Assembly (NCBI RefSeq): GCF_900094545.1
Contig: NZ_FMAH01000049.1
Coordinates: 1-46,420, forward strand
From: Martinezella miluonensis
GTDB lineage: Bacteria; Pseudomonadota; Alphaproteobacteria; Rhizobiales; Rhizobiaceae
Direction of reading: 5' to 3'
DNA: 46,420 bases
This document shows positions 33,625 through 43,075 of the stretch, in pieces. The notes beneath the pieces were generated by a model, which saw only the letters and a program-made list of their open reading frames with translations, had not been told where the DNA came from and ran no database searches. A program made the translations under genes and the position numbers. Positions within the stretch are counted from its first letter, which is position 1; each line of letters begins with the position of its first letter.

Positions 33625-34662
33625 ATGTCGAAATCAAAAATATGGTCCGATATCGATCTGGACGCTGAAGGAAAAAGCGCCGGCTATTTCCGCCTTCCGC
33701 TCGCAGTCCACGACAAGTCGGGAGACGATGTCGGTTACAACTTCGAACCCATTCCGGTTGTTACCCTACGCAATGGCGGTGGGCCACGCGTCCTGCTGAT
33801 GGCCGGCAATCACGGCAACGAATACGAGGGTCAGGTCATGCTAATGAAGCTGATCCGTCGCCTCCAACCAAAGGATATTCGCGGGCAGATCATTTTTCTG
33901 CCTGCGGCGAACGCACCTGCGGTCCGCGCAGACACCCGGATATCACCACTCGATGATGGTAATCTCAACCGCTATTTTCCAGGCAATCCGGATGGCCCGC
34001 CGACAGCGATGATCGCGCATCTGATCGAAGCAGAAATATTGCCACGCGTTCAATATGCCTTCGATTTTCATTCTGGCAGCCGCAGCATGGAATATCTTCC
34101 CTGTGGCGTTATTGCTCGCTCTGCCGAGCCTGACCGTTTCGCCCACTCACTCGAATATCTGAAAGCATTCGGAATGCCGGTCAGCATGATCATCGATCAG
34201 TCGACTGGCGGTGACAGTGCATTGATCGGCGCCTGTCGCCGGGCAGGGGTCTATCACATGTCCACGGAGCTCGGCGGGGGCGGGACCGTTTCACTCAAGG
34301 CCCTGTCAATCGCCGAACATGGCCTTGCGCGCTTGCTACATCATATCGGTGTTTTGCGTGAGCCATTGATGGATGAACAGGCTCTTCCAACACGCTTGCT
34401 GCATCGGGTGCCGGCACGAGACTACATCTACGCAGGCAATACCGAGCGTGGTTTGTTTGAACCGTTTGTGGCGCTCGGTGAGGAAGTCCGCGAAGGGCAG
34501 ACAGTGGGTCAGATCCATTTCACCACTGCACCCTGGGGAGAAGCAGAACCGGTGATAGCGCGGGCTGACGGCATCACCATGTGTCGCCGGATTCCCGCTC
34601 GAACCGGGCTCGGCGATTGCGTTTTCAATCTGGCCCGAGACTGGCAGCCGGTATCTGCATAG
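33625..34662 (+). CDS. DoeB-like N-acyl amino acid deacylase (aspartoacylase family), operon copy
   Basis: A 345-residue zinc deacylase with NHGNEYEG (H63, E66), DFHSGS (H149), GNLNRYFPG, and the C-terminal beta domain DYIYAGNTERGLFEPFVALGEEVREGQ. It starts at the ATG at 33625, which aligns with the N-termini of the other deacylases (MSKSKIWSDIDLD). A frame upstream to 33469 is open but lacks a ribosome site. It is more like the DoeB-like gene at 12549 than like arginine-pathway AstE. In this operon it would remove an acyl group from a compound brought in by the CUT1 system and cleaved by the phosphodiesterase. Confidence 0.87.
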   Translation: MSKSKIWSDIDLDAEGKSAGYFRLPLAVHDKSGDDVGYNFEPIPVVTLRNGGGPRVLLMAGNHGNEYEGQVMLMKLIRRLQPKDIRGQIIFLPAANAPAVRADTRISPLDDGNLNRYFPGNPDGPPTAMIAHLIEAEILPRVQYAFDFHSGSRSMEYLPCGVIARSAEPDRFAHSLEYLKAFGMPVSMIIDQSTGGDSALIGACRRAGVYHMSTELGGGGTVSLKALSIAEHGLARLLHHIGVLREPLMDEQALPTRLLHRVPARDYIYAGNTERGLFEPFVALGEEVREGQTVGQIHFTTAPWGEAEPVIARADGITMCRRIPARTGLGDCVFNLARDWQPVSA

Positions 34663-34769
34663 CGTCAGTCCCTGAATGTTCATGGGGCAGTTTGCGACCA
34701 CACCCGCGATAGCCTTTGGCGGCATCGAACAAGTGCCGCCTGATTGCCACCAAACAAGGTAAACGTCTG

Positions 34770-35750
34770 ATGCCTTCAATGCCCCCCTGCGGCGCAGAGG
34801 CCGCTTCTCCCGATCTGATCGATCCAGAAATGGCAATTGCGATGGGAAAGCACGCAGAAATGGTTGCGGCTGACGGCGGCCCGACAACCACCTTCGAAGG
34901 CGACCGCGAACAACAGGCGAGATTTGCTCCATTCTGGAATGAAGGAGCACCGGAGATCGAAACAATTGTCCCCCTGACGATCGAAGGCGCTCAGGGGCCG
35001 CTTAACGCGCGTCTCTACAAGAACGGTTCGAATATAATGCCGGTGGCGCTTTTCATGCATGGCGGCGGGTTCGTCCGCGGGTCGCTAGACCACTGCGATT
35101 GCATCTGCCGAAGAATGGTTGCGGATGGCCGCCTGGCGGTGATTTCCACCGACTATAGTCTTGCGCCGGAACATCCATATCCAACGGCCGTCGGCGATAT
35201 TGCCAAGGTGCTCGATTGGGCATTCGCCTCTGTCACTGATTTTGGACTGGATGCCAGTCGGGTTTCTGTCGCCGGTGGCTCGGCTGGGGCAACTCTCGCC
35301 ATAGCGTCCACACTTCGGCGACGCGATGCCGGGGCAAAGATTCCGGTTGGTATGGCGCTGTTTTACGGCGTCTTCGATATCATGAACACGCAAAGGGAAA
35401 GCTATCGCCTGTTCGGCAATGGTCAGTTTGGCATGTCCAAGGCGCGTATGGAGCACTATTTGCGCGCCCTCGTTCCGGGGGAAGTCTCACCCATGGATCC
35501 CTACCTCGCTCCGCTCCATGCCGATCTTGAGGGCCTGCCGCCTGTATGGATGGGAGTGGCTGAACTCGACGTGCTGCGCGACGAGCAGCTTGAAATGGCG
35601 GGGCGTCTACAAGCGGCCGGCGTCTCGATCGATCTACAGCGCTATGACGGCATGATTCATGGATTTGCCAATCGTGTGCGGCTCGTTTCCCGTGCTGAAG
35701 CGGCGATCCAAAGTGCGGCGCAGTTCCTGGCTGCATTGCCGGGAAACTGA
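34770..35750 (+). CDS. Alpha/beta hydrolase, hormone-sensitive-lipase (HSL) family
   Basis: A 326-residue esterase with the HSL oxyanion motif HGGG (97-100), nucleophile S171 in GGSAGA (usually GDSAGG), the acid within ELDVLRDE and the His in MIHGF. The motif order and the segment YSLAPEHPYPTA are typical of this family of small-ester hydrolases. The ATG at 34770 is chosen with AAGG about ten bases upstream; the frame opens earlier at 34716. It lies between the deacylase and an SBP in the rightward operon. It may hydrolyse an ester bond in the imported compound. Confidence 0.88.
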   Translation: MPSMPPCGAEAASPDLIDPEMAIAMGKHAEMVAADGGPTTTFEGDREQQARFAPFWNEGAPEIETIVPLTIEGAQGPLNARLYKNGSNIMPVALFMHGGGFVRGSLDHCDCICRRMVADGRLAVISTDYSLAPEHPYPTAVGDIAKVLDWAFASVTDFGLDASRVSVAGGSAGATLAIASTLRRRDAGAKIPVGMALFYGVFDIMNTQRESYRLFGNGQFGMSKARMEHYLRALVPGEVSPMDPYLAPLHADLEGLPPVWMGVAELDVLRDEQLEMAGRLQAAGVSIDLQRYDGMIHGFANRVRLVSRAEAAIQSAAQFLAALPGN

Positions 35751-35843
35751 CAAACGCGAGCAGCGATCCGTCGCCGCAAGACTGCGGCGTCAGAGAATTC
35801 GAGCACACCGGCGTTTATGTCGGCGACTTAGAGGTTCCAGTCT

Positions 35844-37067
35844 ATGTTCAAACGATCATTGTTATCCTTATGCCTGTTTGGGGCGCTCCTGACCGGCAAG
35901 GCGCATGCCGTCAGTCTCGAGGTTCTTTCTCTGCCGCTTTCGACGCCGCCTCAACTGATTGATGCATTCAAGGCGGAGCATCCGGAAATCGAGTTGAAGC
36001 TGCGGCCGCCAGCAGTCGACTATGACGACCTGACTCAGCGCCTGATACGTGACAGTATTTCCAAGACGATGCCCGACGTCATTTTCCAAGGATACAATCG
36101 CTCGGCTTTGACGGTGAAACGCGGACTCGCTGCGTCGCTTTCCTCCTTCCTCGACGCTGACAAGAATTGGGTTCAAGATAGTTACAGCGCTACTTCCGAC
36201 GAGCTTTGCCGAGACGACGGCAAAATTTACGGGCTCCCGTTCATCATTTCGGTACCAATCCTCTACTACAATGCCGACCTGGTGCGCCAAGTGGGCGGCA
36301 ATCCCGATCAGCTTCCTCAAACGTGGGAGGACATTACCGCTCTGGCGGCAAGGATCAGCGCGCTCGGCGATCACCGCATCGGAGGCTTCTTCGACTACGC
36401 AGCAGCCGGAAACTGGACGTTCATGGCTTTGATCAACGCGCAGGGCGGCAAGATCATGTCAGCGGACGACAGCAAGATCACCTTCGACGGCCCGGCAGGG
36501 ATGAGGACGCTCAGCGTGCTGCAGATGTTCGGCAAAGCGGGGCAGGTCGATATGCCCCGGGATCAAGCCTATCAGGCTTTCTCGGCAGGCACGGTAGGCG
36601 TACTTCTGACGTCCAGCGGCTTTTTGAAGAGTCTGCTCAAACAGGCCAAATTCGAAGTTCGCACAGCAGCAATTCCGATCGCTGAGGACGGCTGGCTGCC
36701 CGCGGGCGGCAATTGCATGATGATGACCGCTGTGGATCCGGCGCGACAGAAGGCGGCCTGGACCTTCATGAAGTTCATGGCCGATGCCAAGGCGCAGCAA
36801 CTGATGTTCGACACGACAGGCTACATTCCTGGCAATCGGCTTGGTGTGGCTGGGCTGAAAAAGACCATCGGTCCCAACGATCCGCGCATGACGTCCGTTC
36901 GCGCATCTACGAAGGCCGGCGAGTGGTATTCTTTCCCCGGTGACAATTCCTTGCGGATCACGGAAGTCGTCCGTTCCTATCTTCAACAAGTGGTGACCTT
37001 GAGGCGAACGCCGCAGGAGGCGATGACACTGATGGTCAATGATATCCAACACCTTCTGCCGAGGTAA
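35844..37067 (+). CDS. ABC transporter solute-binding protein, family 1 (CUT1 type), Sec signal
   Basis: A 407-residue SBP with signal peptide MFKRSLLSLCLFGALLTGKAHA and mature start VSLEVLS. Family-1 pattern includes FDYAAAGNWTFMALINAQGGKIMS and the QAYQAFSAGTVGVLLTSSG segment, which also occurs in the SBP at 40245 (FDYTPTGNWTFISLIQAAGGSMMT, QAKQAFSAGSIGIFITSSS), so these two are closest to each other. GAGG nine bases upstream supports the start. It is the second SBP in the rightward operon; the MBL-fold gene follows after a few bases. Confidence 0.9.
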   Translation: MFKRSLLSLCLFGALLTGKAHAVSLEVLSLPLSTPPQLIDAFKAEHPEIELKLRPPAVDYDDLTQRLIRDSISKTMPDVIFQGYNRSALTVKRGLAASLSSFLDADKNWVQDSYSATSDELCRDDGKIYGLPFIISVPILYYNADLVRQVGGNPDQLPQTWEDITALAARISALGDHRIGGFFDYAAAGNWTFMALINAQGGKIMSADDSKITFDGPAGMRTLSVLQMFGKAGQVDMPRDQAYQAFSAGTVGVLLTSSGFLKSLLKQAKFEVRTAAIPIAEDGWLPAGGNCMMMTAVDPARQKAAWTFMKFMADAKAQQLMFDTTGYIPGNRLGVAGLKKTIGPNDPRMTSVRASTKAGEWYSFPGDNSLRITEVVRSYLQQVVTLRRTPQEAMTLMVNDIQHLLPR

Positions 37068-37073
37068 GTTCAA

Positions 37074-37886
37074 ATGACACGCGCTTCCTTTACTCGCATG
37101 CGGTTCCTTGGAGTGGCCGCGTACGAAGTCATCACCCGCGAGGGCCTGCGGGTACTTCTGGATCCGTTTCTCACCGGCAATCCGGCTTCTCCGGCGAGAG
37201 CCGAAGACTTTGATCAGGTTGACCTGATCATCGTTACCCACGCCGCCATGGATCATCTCGGCGATACTGCCGTCATCGCCCGCCGTACTGGAGCGCCGGT
37301 CATCTGTGGCGGCGAGGTGAAGGCCTTTCTCACAGGCCAGGGTATTCCTACGACCCAGGTGCGGACCTCTGCATGGGGGATGCGCTTGTCCGTTGCGGGA
37401 ATCGAAGTCCAGACAGTTGAGTGCCGGCATTGCTCGCATATGACCATGCCTGATGGAACGTTCATATCCGGCATTCCACTTTCCTACGTGATCATGCTTG
37501 ACGACAATGTGCGCCTCTACCATCCGGGCGATACGTCACTCTTCTCCGACATGAAACTCCTCGCCGAGCTCTACAGGCCGACCATCGGATCTATTGGCAT
37601 CGCCAATCCAGACGGCGTGTCTTCGCCTGGTCCTGGCGAGAAACTGACCAGCGACCTGTCTCCGGAGGAAGGGGTCCTCGCGTCGCAGTGGCTTGGTCTT
37701 CGAACCGTACTGCCCTGCCACTACACGAACCCGGAAAATCATCAGGTCACAGCGTTCGTTGAGGCTATTGATCAAGCTCGGACACGAGGTGAGACGGTGC
37801 CTGAAGCGATTGTGATGCGGCCGGGAGAATGGCTTGAGATCGATCATGATGGGACGGCGCGCCGCGCGCCCGTTAGTAGTTTCTGA
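37074..37886 (+). CDS. Metallo-beta-lactamase-fold hydrolase (UlaG-like) with an altered metal motif
   Basis: A 270-residue MBL-fold protein of the COG2220/UlaG type. The metal motif reads THAAMDHLGD: H56, D60 and H61 are present, but the second His of HxHxDH is Ala58. Other ligands appear as ECRHCSHM, YHPGDTS and LPCHYTNP. The family includes lactonases and phosphodiesterases such as UlaG. Loss of one His suggests a single-metal or altered centre; this variant may be a known subfamily. GAGGTAAG spans the preceding SBP stop and serves as ribosome site, so the genes are translationally linked. A lactone or cyclic phosphate intermediate would fit the pathway. Confidence 0.78.
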   Translation: MTRASFTRMRFLGVAAYEVITREGLRVLLDPFLTGNPASPARAEDFDQVDLIIVTHAAMDHLGDTAVIARRTGAPVICGGEVKAFLTGQGIPTTQVRTSAWGMRLSVAGIEVQTVECRHCSHMTMPDGTFISGIPLSYVIMLDDNVRLYHPGDTSLFSDMKLLAELYRPTIGSIGIANPDGVSSPGPGEKLTSDLSPEEGVLASQWLGLRTVLPCHYTNPENHQVTAFVEAIDQARTRGETVPEAIVMRPGEWLEIDHDGTARRAPVSSF

Positions 37887-37916
37887 TGTCGAGCAGATAA
37901 CGATTGGAAATCATCC

Positions 37917-39002
37917 ATGAAACCAAACAAGGGAAATGGAGCGCTTTTCCCGGATGAGCAGCTTGTCGAAGTCGAGGGCGTTCCAGCCCTCGCTTATTAT
38001 AGGGCAGGGTTGGCGGAAAAGCCGCTGGCCTTGTTCCTGACAGGCGGTGGCGTACTCGGCAGAATCGCCTATGGTCACCCCGAGGGTGATCGGAACGATT
38101 TCATTGACCACTGGCTCGATGCGGCTGATTGGGGGCTGGCAGCTTTTTCCTACCCTTGTGATCACCCAGTTTTCAGCAGCCTCATTTTGGACCTTCAGCT
38201 TGAGGAGTGGGCGCGAATTCAGGCTACCTTGACGGCCAAGGCCCTTCGAGGACAAGCTGGTCGAGCTATCGTTGCCCTTGGCTGGAGCATGGGCGGCCGG
38301 ATGGTTTTTGCGCTCGCGCGCGAGCTGCGCAAACTGGGCCTTCATCTGACCTGCTTCGTCTCACTTTGTGGCACTCCGCCTTTCCCAAGGTTGACCAGAG
38401 AGGAAACTCCGCCGGAGCGGTTGCTGCCGAATGGCCTCTGGGACCTCGCAAGCGGCAAGCGCGACGGTACGGACCGTGATGAGCGGTGGTTGGCTGAACT
38501 TGCCGCGACAGCCCGCGGAGAAGGCCGATCTGTCATCACGCCGTTGGCCTTTGCCAAATTCTATAGGACGAATGTTCCACGCGGGCTCTGGGGGCCAGAA
38601 CTCGAGCCGTACTTTGAGAATGAGCCGCCGCAGGACCGTGTGCAAACGCTTCACGCCGCAGGCTCCTTTTCCGGGGAGGATTACCCAATCTGCGCCGCAA
38701 TCGTGCCACTCGATCGAAGCGACTTTCGGCATGCGCTGACCGACGGGGTCGTTTGGGGGGAAATAACGGCCAAGGGGCTTGTTCACAACCGATTATCAGC
38801 CGTTGCAATTTCAGCGCTTTCGGAAGATGGATGGAGATCGCTCCGTGAGACTGTGATTGGAGCTCCACAACGCCTCACCCGTTACATTTCTGGCGGGCAC
38901 TTTTTCTTTGTTGGCTCGACCGGCGCACAAAATACCATCAAGTATCTGTCCGAGCTGTATGATGAAGTCGTTCGTCTCGAGGAAGCAATCGAAGGCATCT
39001 AA
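37917..39002 (+). CDS. Unusual alpha/beta-hydrolase-like protein, copy 1
   Basis: A 361-residue protein I do not recognise by name. It has a strongly conserved N-terminal block ALFLTGGGVLGRIAYGHPEG (about 38-57), a nucleophile-elbow-like LGWSMGG (S124), and a C-terminal SGGHFFFVGSTGAQN that could hold the catalytic His. All three blocks recur in the paralogue at 43881. The pattern suggests an alpha/beta hydrolase of the large uncharacterised type, with LTGGG as possible oxyanion loop. No signal peptide. It ends the rightward operon and faces the inverted module across a hairpin at 39015-39065. Function unknown. Confidence 0.75.
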   Translation: MKPNKGNGALFPDEQLVEVEGVPALAYYRAGLAEKPLALFLTGGGVLGRIAYGHPEGDRNDFIDHWLDAADWGLAAFSYPCDHPVFSSLILDLQLEEWARIQATLTAKALRGQAGRAIVALGWSMGGRMVFALARELRKLGLHLTCFVSLCGTPPFPRLTREETPPERLLPNGLWDLASGKRDGTDRDERWLAELAATARGEGRSVITPLAFAKFYRTNVPRGLWGPELEPYFENEPPQDRVQTLHAAGSFSGEDYPICAAIVPLDRSDFRHALTDGVVWGEITAKGLVHNRLSAVAISALSEDGWRSLRETVIGAPQRLTRYISGGHFFFVGSTGAQNTIKYLSELYDEVVRLEEAIEGI

Positions 39003-39014
39003 ATTACGAACTAG

Positions 39015-39065
39015 ACTAAATGTTCGCCTGAGACAGTTCGCACCCATCCCAAGCGAAGATTTAGT
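39015..39065. terminator. Long imperfect inverted repeat between convergent operons
   Basis: ACTAAATGTTCGC (39015-39027) and GCGAAGATTTAGT (39053-39065) pair over 13 bases with one mismatch, with a 25-base loop. The position between two convergent operons suggests a bidirectional terminator or a regulatory hairpin. The loop is long for an intrinsic terminator, so support is modest. Confidence 0.4.
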
Positions 39066-39080
39066 CCGATTGACATAATT

Positions 39081-40181
39081 TCAAGCGAACGCCTGAATCG
39101 CGCCAGCAACACCAATTAGTGCTTGTGTGAGTTCCTCACGAGTGTTCGGACTTCCAAGCACAATTCGAATTGCAGACGGCGCCTGTTCCTTGGAGATCGC
39201 GAACATCTCGCCGCTGCGCAGCAGAACGCCTCGTTGCGCGCAGGCAGAAAGGAACGTTTCCTGGGAAGAGCCGTCGGGAAGATCGAGCCACAAGTGAAGC
39301 GCTTCCGGCTTGGTCGTGTAGCTCGCGTCCTTCAGTAGTTCCCTCGCAATTATCTGCCGCGCTGCGGCCTCATCGCGGACCGCGCCAAGGATTCGCTGAC
39401 CGGTTCCGTTTTCAACCCAGTTCTGTACGATTGCCGCGGAAATTGGTGAGACGAACCAGGTCGATGTCGTGTTGAATGGCTGATAGGCGCCGGCCGCAGC
39501 AGCCTTTGTTGGCGCGACGAGATACCCGATACGCAAGCCAGGCGCGATGCATTTTGCCAGCCCGGTTGCATGCCAGGTCACGTCAGGAGCCAAGGCCGCG
39601 ATGGGAGGCGGTGCACTTGCCGGCAGGACGCCGTATACGTCATCCTCAATGATGATGACACCGTACTTCCGCGCCACTTCGGCCAAGGCCAATCGGCGTT
39701 CGCGCGACATCACGATCGTCGTGGGATTGTGGAGGGTTGGAGAGAGAAACAGGGCTTTCGGCTTCGCGCTTTTGCATACAGCCTCGAAGGCGTCGGGCAG
39801 GGCGCCATCTGCGTCCATGTCGATAGCCTGGACTTCAATTCCTAGGAAGCCCGCGAGACGGCGGAAGCCGTAATAGCTTAAACGTTCCGTCAGCAAGAGC
39901 CCACCGCGTCCGACCATCGTGGCCAGCGTGATGAACAATGCGTTCTGCGTGCCGTTGGTGACGATGATGCGATCGGGGTCCAGCTCGTCACCAAATCGCT
40001 GTTTGAGCCAGATGCTACCCGCGCGCCGGTCTTCGGGCGCGCCGTTGTGCTTGTGAGATCGAAGAAGTTGCGACAGATCGTTCCGCTTCGAAAGGTCGAT
40101 AAATGCGTTCGAGAACTCCTCACCAAGCCAGGAGGGTGTCGGCGGAGTCGTTCTGATCAAGCTTATCGGTTCAGTTGACAT
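39081..40181 (-). CDS. PLP-dependent aminotransferase (class I/II, MocR-catalytic-domain type), copy 2
   Basis: A 366-residue paralogue of the aminotransferase at 32310. It has IIVTNGTQNALF, SPTLHNPTTIVMS, EDDVYGVL and the PLP lysine in GLAKCIAPGLRIGYL (K210). No HTH domain is present. AAAGG about six bases upstream supports the ATG. It is the third gene of the leftward module (phosphodiesterase, SBP, aminotransferase). Its C-terminal tail matches the remnant at 20926. Substrate unknown. Confidence 0.87.
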   Translation of the reverse strand: MSTEPISLIRTTPPTPSWLGEEFSNAFIDLSKRNDLSQLLRSHKHNGAPEDRRAGSIWLKQRFGDELDPDRIIVTNGTQNALFITLATMVGRGGLLLTERLSYYGFRRLAGFLGIEVQAIDMDADGALPDAFEAVCKSAKPKALFLSPTLHNPTTIVMSRERRLALAEVARKYGVIIIEDDVYGVLPASAPPPIAALAPDVTWHATGLAKCIAPGLRIGYLVAPTKAAAAGAYQPFNTTSTWFVSPISAAIVQNWVENGTGQRILGAVRDEAAARQIIARELLKDASYTTKPEALHLWLDLPDGSSQETFLSACAQRGVLLRSGEMFAISKEQAPSAIRIVLGSPNTREELTQALIGVAGAIQAFA

Positions 40182-40244
40182 AGTAATACCTTTGGGAGTT
40201 GCATAAACTGCTGCCCATGCATGTGGGTAGTCGTCTATTTCCTA

Positions 40245-41489
40245 TTAATTTTTGGGCAGAAGGGCTTCGACCTGGCTGGTCATTTCATGCATGGCGTCGT
40301 CAGGTGACCGCTTGAGCGTAATAACTGCCTGCAACTGGTCCTGAATCACCTTGGTAATTTTCGTGGAGTTCTCTCCCGGGAATGCGAAGAAACCCGCCAG
40401 GTGGTCCAATTGAGCGACCGGGACTCCTAAGTTAGGATTCTCCTTGTAGAATGCTCCAAGCAACTTTGGGTCATTTACTGCAATAGTGTTGACCGGAATG
40501 TAGGACGCGGCCTTGACCATTGTGGCCTGAGATTGAGGGTTCGTCGCGTATTTGACGAACTCCCAGGCAAGCTTCTGCTTGGCCGGGTTCTGCGTATGGA
40601 TCATAATCGCACTGCCACCTGCCGGCAGAGTTCCCTTTGACGAAGGAATCGGAAACTGCGAAACAACTACAGGGAAACGGCCAGCGGCCTGTTCGGTGTA
40701 GCTCGTAATATCCGAACTAGATGTTATGAAGATTCCAATTGAGCCTGCCGAAAATGCTTGCTTTGCTTGGTCACGGCTCATGTCCATCATGCCCGCCTGA
40801 CCGATACTCTGAAGCAGTTTCAGGGCATCTCGTCCTTCCGGTCCATTGAAGGCAATCTTCTTCATGTCGGGCGTCATCATGGACCCGCCAGCGGCCTGGA
40901 TGAGCGATATGAAGGTCCAATTCCCGGTCGGGGTGTAGTCGAAATAAATCGGTCCGCTCGGCGCCTTTATCTTCTTTGCGATATCTACGATATCCTTCCA
41001 GGTCTTCGGCGGGTTCGCGGGATCGCCACCGGCAGCCTTCAACAGATCTCCGTTGAAATACACCGTCGGGATGGAAACAGCGAAGGGGATCGCATAGATT
41101 TTCCCGTTAGCTCTGCCGACTTCTGTGATGAACTTAGAATAACCTAATGTATTCCAGTCGGACTCCTCTTTGATGAAGTCATCGAGAGGAACGGCCAAGT
41201 TGCGATCGGCGAATAATCTCAGGAAGCTTGTACCCTGAAACGCCACATCCGGTGCTCCACCGGTCACTGCGGCCCGCAGCATGAGCTGGGTCATGTCTGC
41301 ATATCCCTTGACATCAGATAGTTTGACCTGCGTTCCCGGATGCAAAGCCTCGAACCCCTTGACGATCTCGTCCATCGGTTTTTTCAGGAGATAGGCGTTG
41401 GAGTAAAGGACGTTTAAGTCTTCCGCTGAGGCGTGATGGCAGAAGAGAGCTGGCACAGTGAGGGCCAGGGCCCCAAAGAGCTTACGCAT
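40245..41489 (-). CDS. ABC transporter solute-binding protein, family 1 (CUT1 type)
   Basis: A 414-residue SBP with signal MRKLFGALALTVPALFCHHASA. The body carries the family segments FDYTPTGNWTFISLIQ and DQAKQAFSAGSIGIFIT, closest to the SBP at 35844. It is the second gene of the leftward module, between the phosphodiesterase and the aminotransferase. As with the others, no CUT1 permease or ATPase accompanies it here. Ligand unknown. Confidence 0.9.
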   Translation of the reverse strand: MRKLFGALALTVPALFCHHASAEDLNVLYSNAYLLKKPMDEIVKGFEALHPGTQVKLSDVKGYADMTQLMLRAAVTGGAPDVAFQGTSFLRLFADRNLAVPLDDFIKEESDWNTLGYSKFITEVGRANGKIYAIPFAVSIPTVYFNGDLLKAAGGDPANPPKTWKDIVDIAKKIKAPSGPIYFDYTPTGNWTFISLIQAAGGSMMTPDMKKIAFNGPEGRDALKLLQSIGQAGMMDMSRDQAKQAFSAGSIGIFITSSSDITSYTEQAAGRFPVVVSQFPIPSSKGTLPAGGSAIMIHTQNPAKQKLAWEFVKYATNPQSQATMVKAASYIPVNTIAVNDPKLLGAFYKENPNLGVPVAQLDHLAGFFAFPGENSTKITKVIQDQLQAVITLKRSPDDAMHEMTSQVEALLPKN

Positions 41490-41552
41490 TGTTCGTCTTC
41501 CTGAATTTAGGGTTGCAACGAAGGAGAATGGGGGAAGGAAATGGGGGGCAGC

Positions 41553-43052
41553 TTAGGATCCGTTTGAGCTGACCCAGCCTCCATCGAGGTAGATCGTGTT
41601 ACCAACACTCACGCGCTGAAGCCTTTGTGAGTAGCGGCCAATGCCCGTTTCGAAGACCTGTGGCTTTCCTTCGACAAGATCGGGCAGGGTTTCGAAGGAG
41701 GGCTCCCGTCCGGCGATCACTTCGCTCAGCACACGGCCGGTCATCGTTTGCGGTAGCGGCACACCGAGCATCGAAAGTACGGTTGGAGCGATATCGCAAA
41801 TACCCGTCGGAAGATGAGATAAGAGGCCTTTGCCGTTGAAGGCGTTGCCCGCAACAATGCCGACGGATGCGAGTTCCTTTGGATGAAGGCCGCCGTGAAC
41901 CCCAAGGCCAGGTCGACGATCGTTATCGTAGAAGGTGCCCCCCACAAGTCCGAATTCATCCACGCTGTCGTCGGCCCTGAAGCAAAAGTAGACGTCGGGT
42001 GCGCGCACATGGTCCCCGAAAACAAGATCACTCCCAAACGTTCCCGGGGCTAGCCCCTCGACCTCGTTGCGGCCCTCGGTGAAGATCGGCCCCACCCAGG
42101 GCTTGTCCGTCAAGGCCTCCACCAGCCGGGTCAACTGCATCTGCGTCCGCTCAGCCAAATAAAGGGCTCCGACCTGGCCGGGAACGACAACGACATCAAT
42201 GTCGCCGGCGGGCGCGGTGCCGACACGGAAACCGGCTGCGGCTAATTCAGTTAGAACGGAGACCTGCGTGTGCCCCGTTATGTGCCCATGGTCGGAAATG
42301 GCAATGATCTGCACTCCCGCTTCCCTCCCTTCACTTTCCCACCAATCCAGAACGCGTCCGAACTCTGCGTCGCAGTGCGAGAGTGCTTGGCGTGTTTTCA
42401 CTCCACCTGTTCCATTGAAATGCGACGCCGTGTCCGGTTCGCCATAGGAAAGGATCGTTACGTCCGGCGCGTGCTGCGGCCAGACATGGTCCAGGAATGC
42501 CGACGTGATGAATGTCTGCGCTTCGATGTCCGGTTCGCCCTTCGGAGGAACGGGTGGCAACGGGCCGAACTGTGCGGTGATCGCGTCCAACGTCACCTTG
42601 GGCGAGCAAGCCTCAGCGAAATGTCCGGAAATCCGGACGTGTCGAAATTCTTCCGCCTTGTGGTGAAAAAAGCGAGTTGTCCCAGGAGTGTTGGTGGCTA
42701 GGACGGCGAGTGACTTGCCGGCTCGACCAAGAATCTCGCCGAGCGTAGGAGCGCTCATGAGCATCCCGCCGCTTTCGCGGTTCAGTCGGTCCAGAAGCAC
42801 TGCATCAGCGGTATCCACATACATCTGTGGGTTAGAGTTGCGATCAACGTATTTGTTTCCCACCATCCCATGCTTGCTTGATGTAGCGCCCGTTACGAGG
42901 CTGGGAAAAGCTACTCGCGTTTCGCTCGGATAAACTGTCCTTTGGCCGGTCAGCGTTGCACCCATAGCCTTCAGTCGAGTGAGGTTGGGCGTCTGCTTGG
43001 AATCAATTAGATCTGGTCTCAGACCGTCGAAACTCACAATAAGGAACTTCAT
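41553..43052 (-). CDS. Alkaline phosphatase superfamily phosphodiesterase/phosphonate hydrolase, copy 2
   Basis: A 499-residue paralogue of the protein at 29414, with SFDGLRPD, YPSETR (nucleophile Thr), EPDTASHFNG, SDHGH and GVHGGLHPKE. The ATG at 43052 has AAGG six bases upstream; a TTG at 43067 is in frame but less likely. It is the first gene of the leftward module and divergent from a PhnF-type regulator. The two copies share long identical stretches such as FPSLVTGATSSKHGMVGNKY. The same biochemical role as copy 1 is likely. Confidence 0.85.
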   Translation of the reverse strand: MKFLIVSFDGLRPDLIDSKQTPNLTRLKAMGATLTGQRTVYPSETRVAFPSLVTGATSSKHGMVGNKYVDRNSNPQMYVDTADAVLLDRLNRESGGMLMSAPTLGEILGRAGKSLAVLATNTPGTTRFFHHKAEEFRHVRISGHFAEACSPKVTLDAITAQFGPLPPVPPKGEPDIEAQTFITSAFLDHVWPQHAPDVTILSYGEPDTASHFNGTGGVKTRQALSHCDAEFGRVLDWWESEGREAGVQIIAISDHGHITGHTQVSVLTELAAAGFRVGTAPAGDIDVVVVPGQVGALYLAERTQMQLTRLVEALTDKPWVGPIFTEGRNEVEGLAPGTFGSDLVFGDHVRAPDVYFCFRADDSVDEFGLVGGTFYDNDRRPGLGVHGGLHPKELASVGIVAGNAFNGKGLLSHLPTGICDIAPTVLSMLGVPLPQTMTGRVLSEVIAGREPSFETLPDLVEGKPQVFETGIGRYSQRLQRVSVGNTIYLDGGWVSSNGS

Positions 43053-43075
43053 GGTAAACCTTGTCAAAGCTATCG

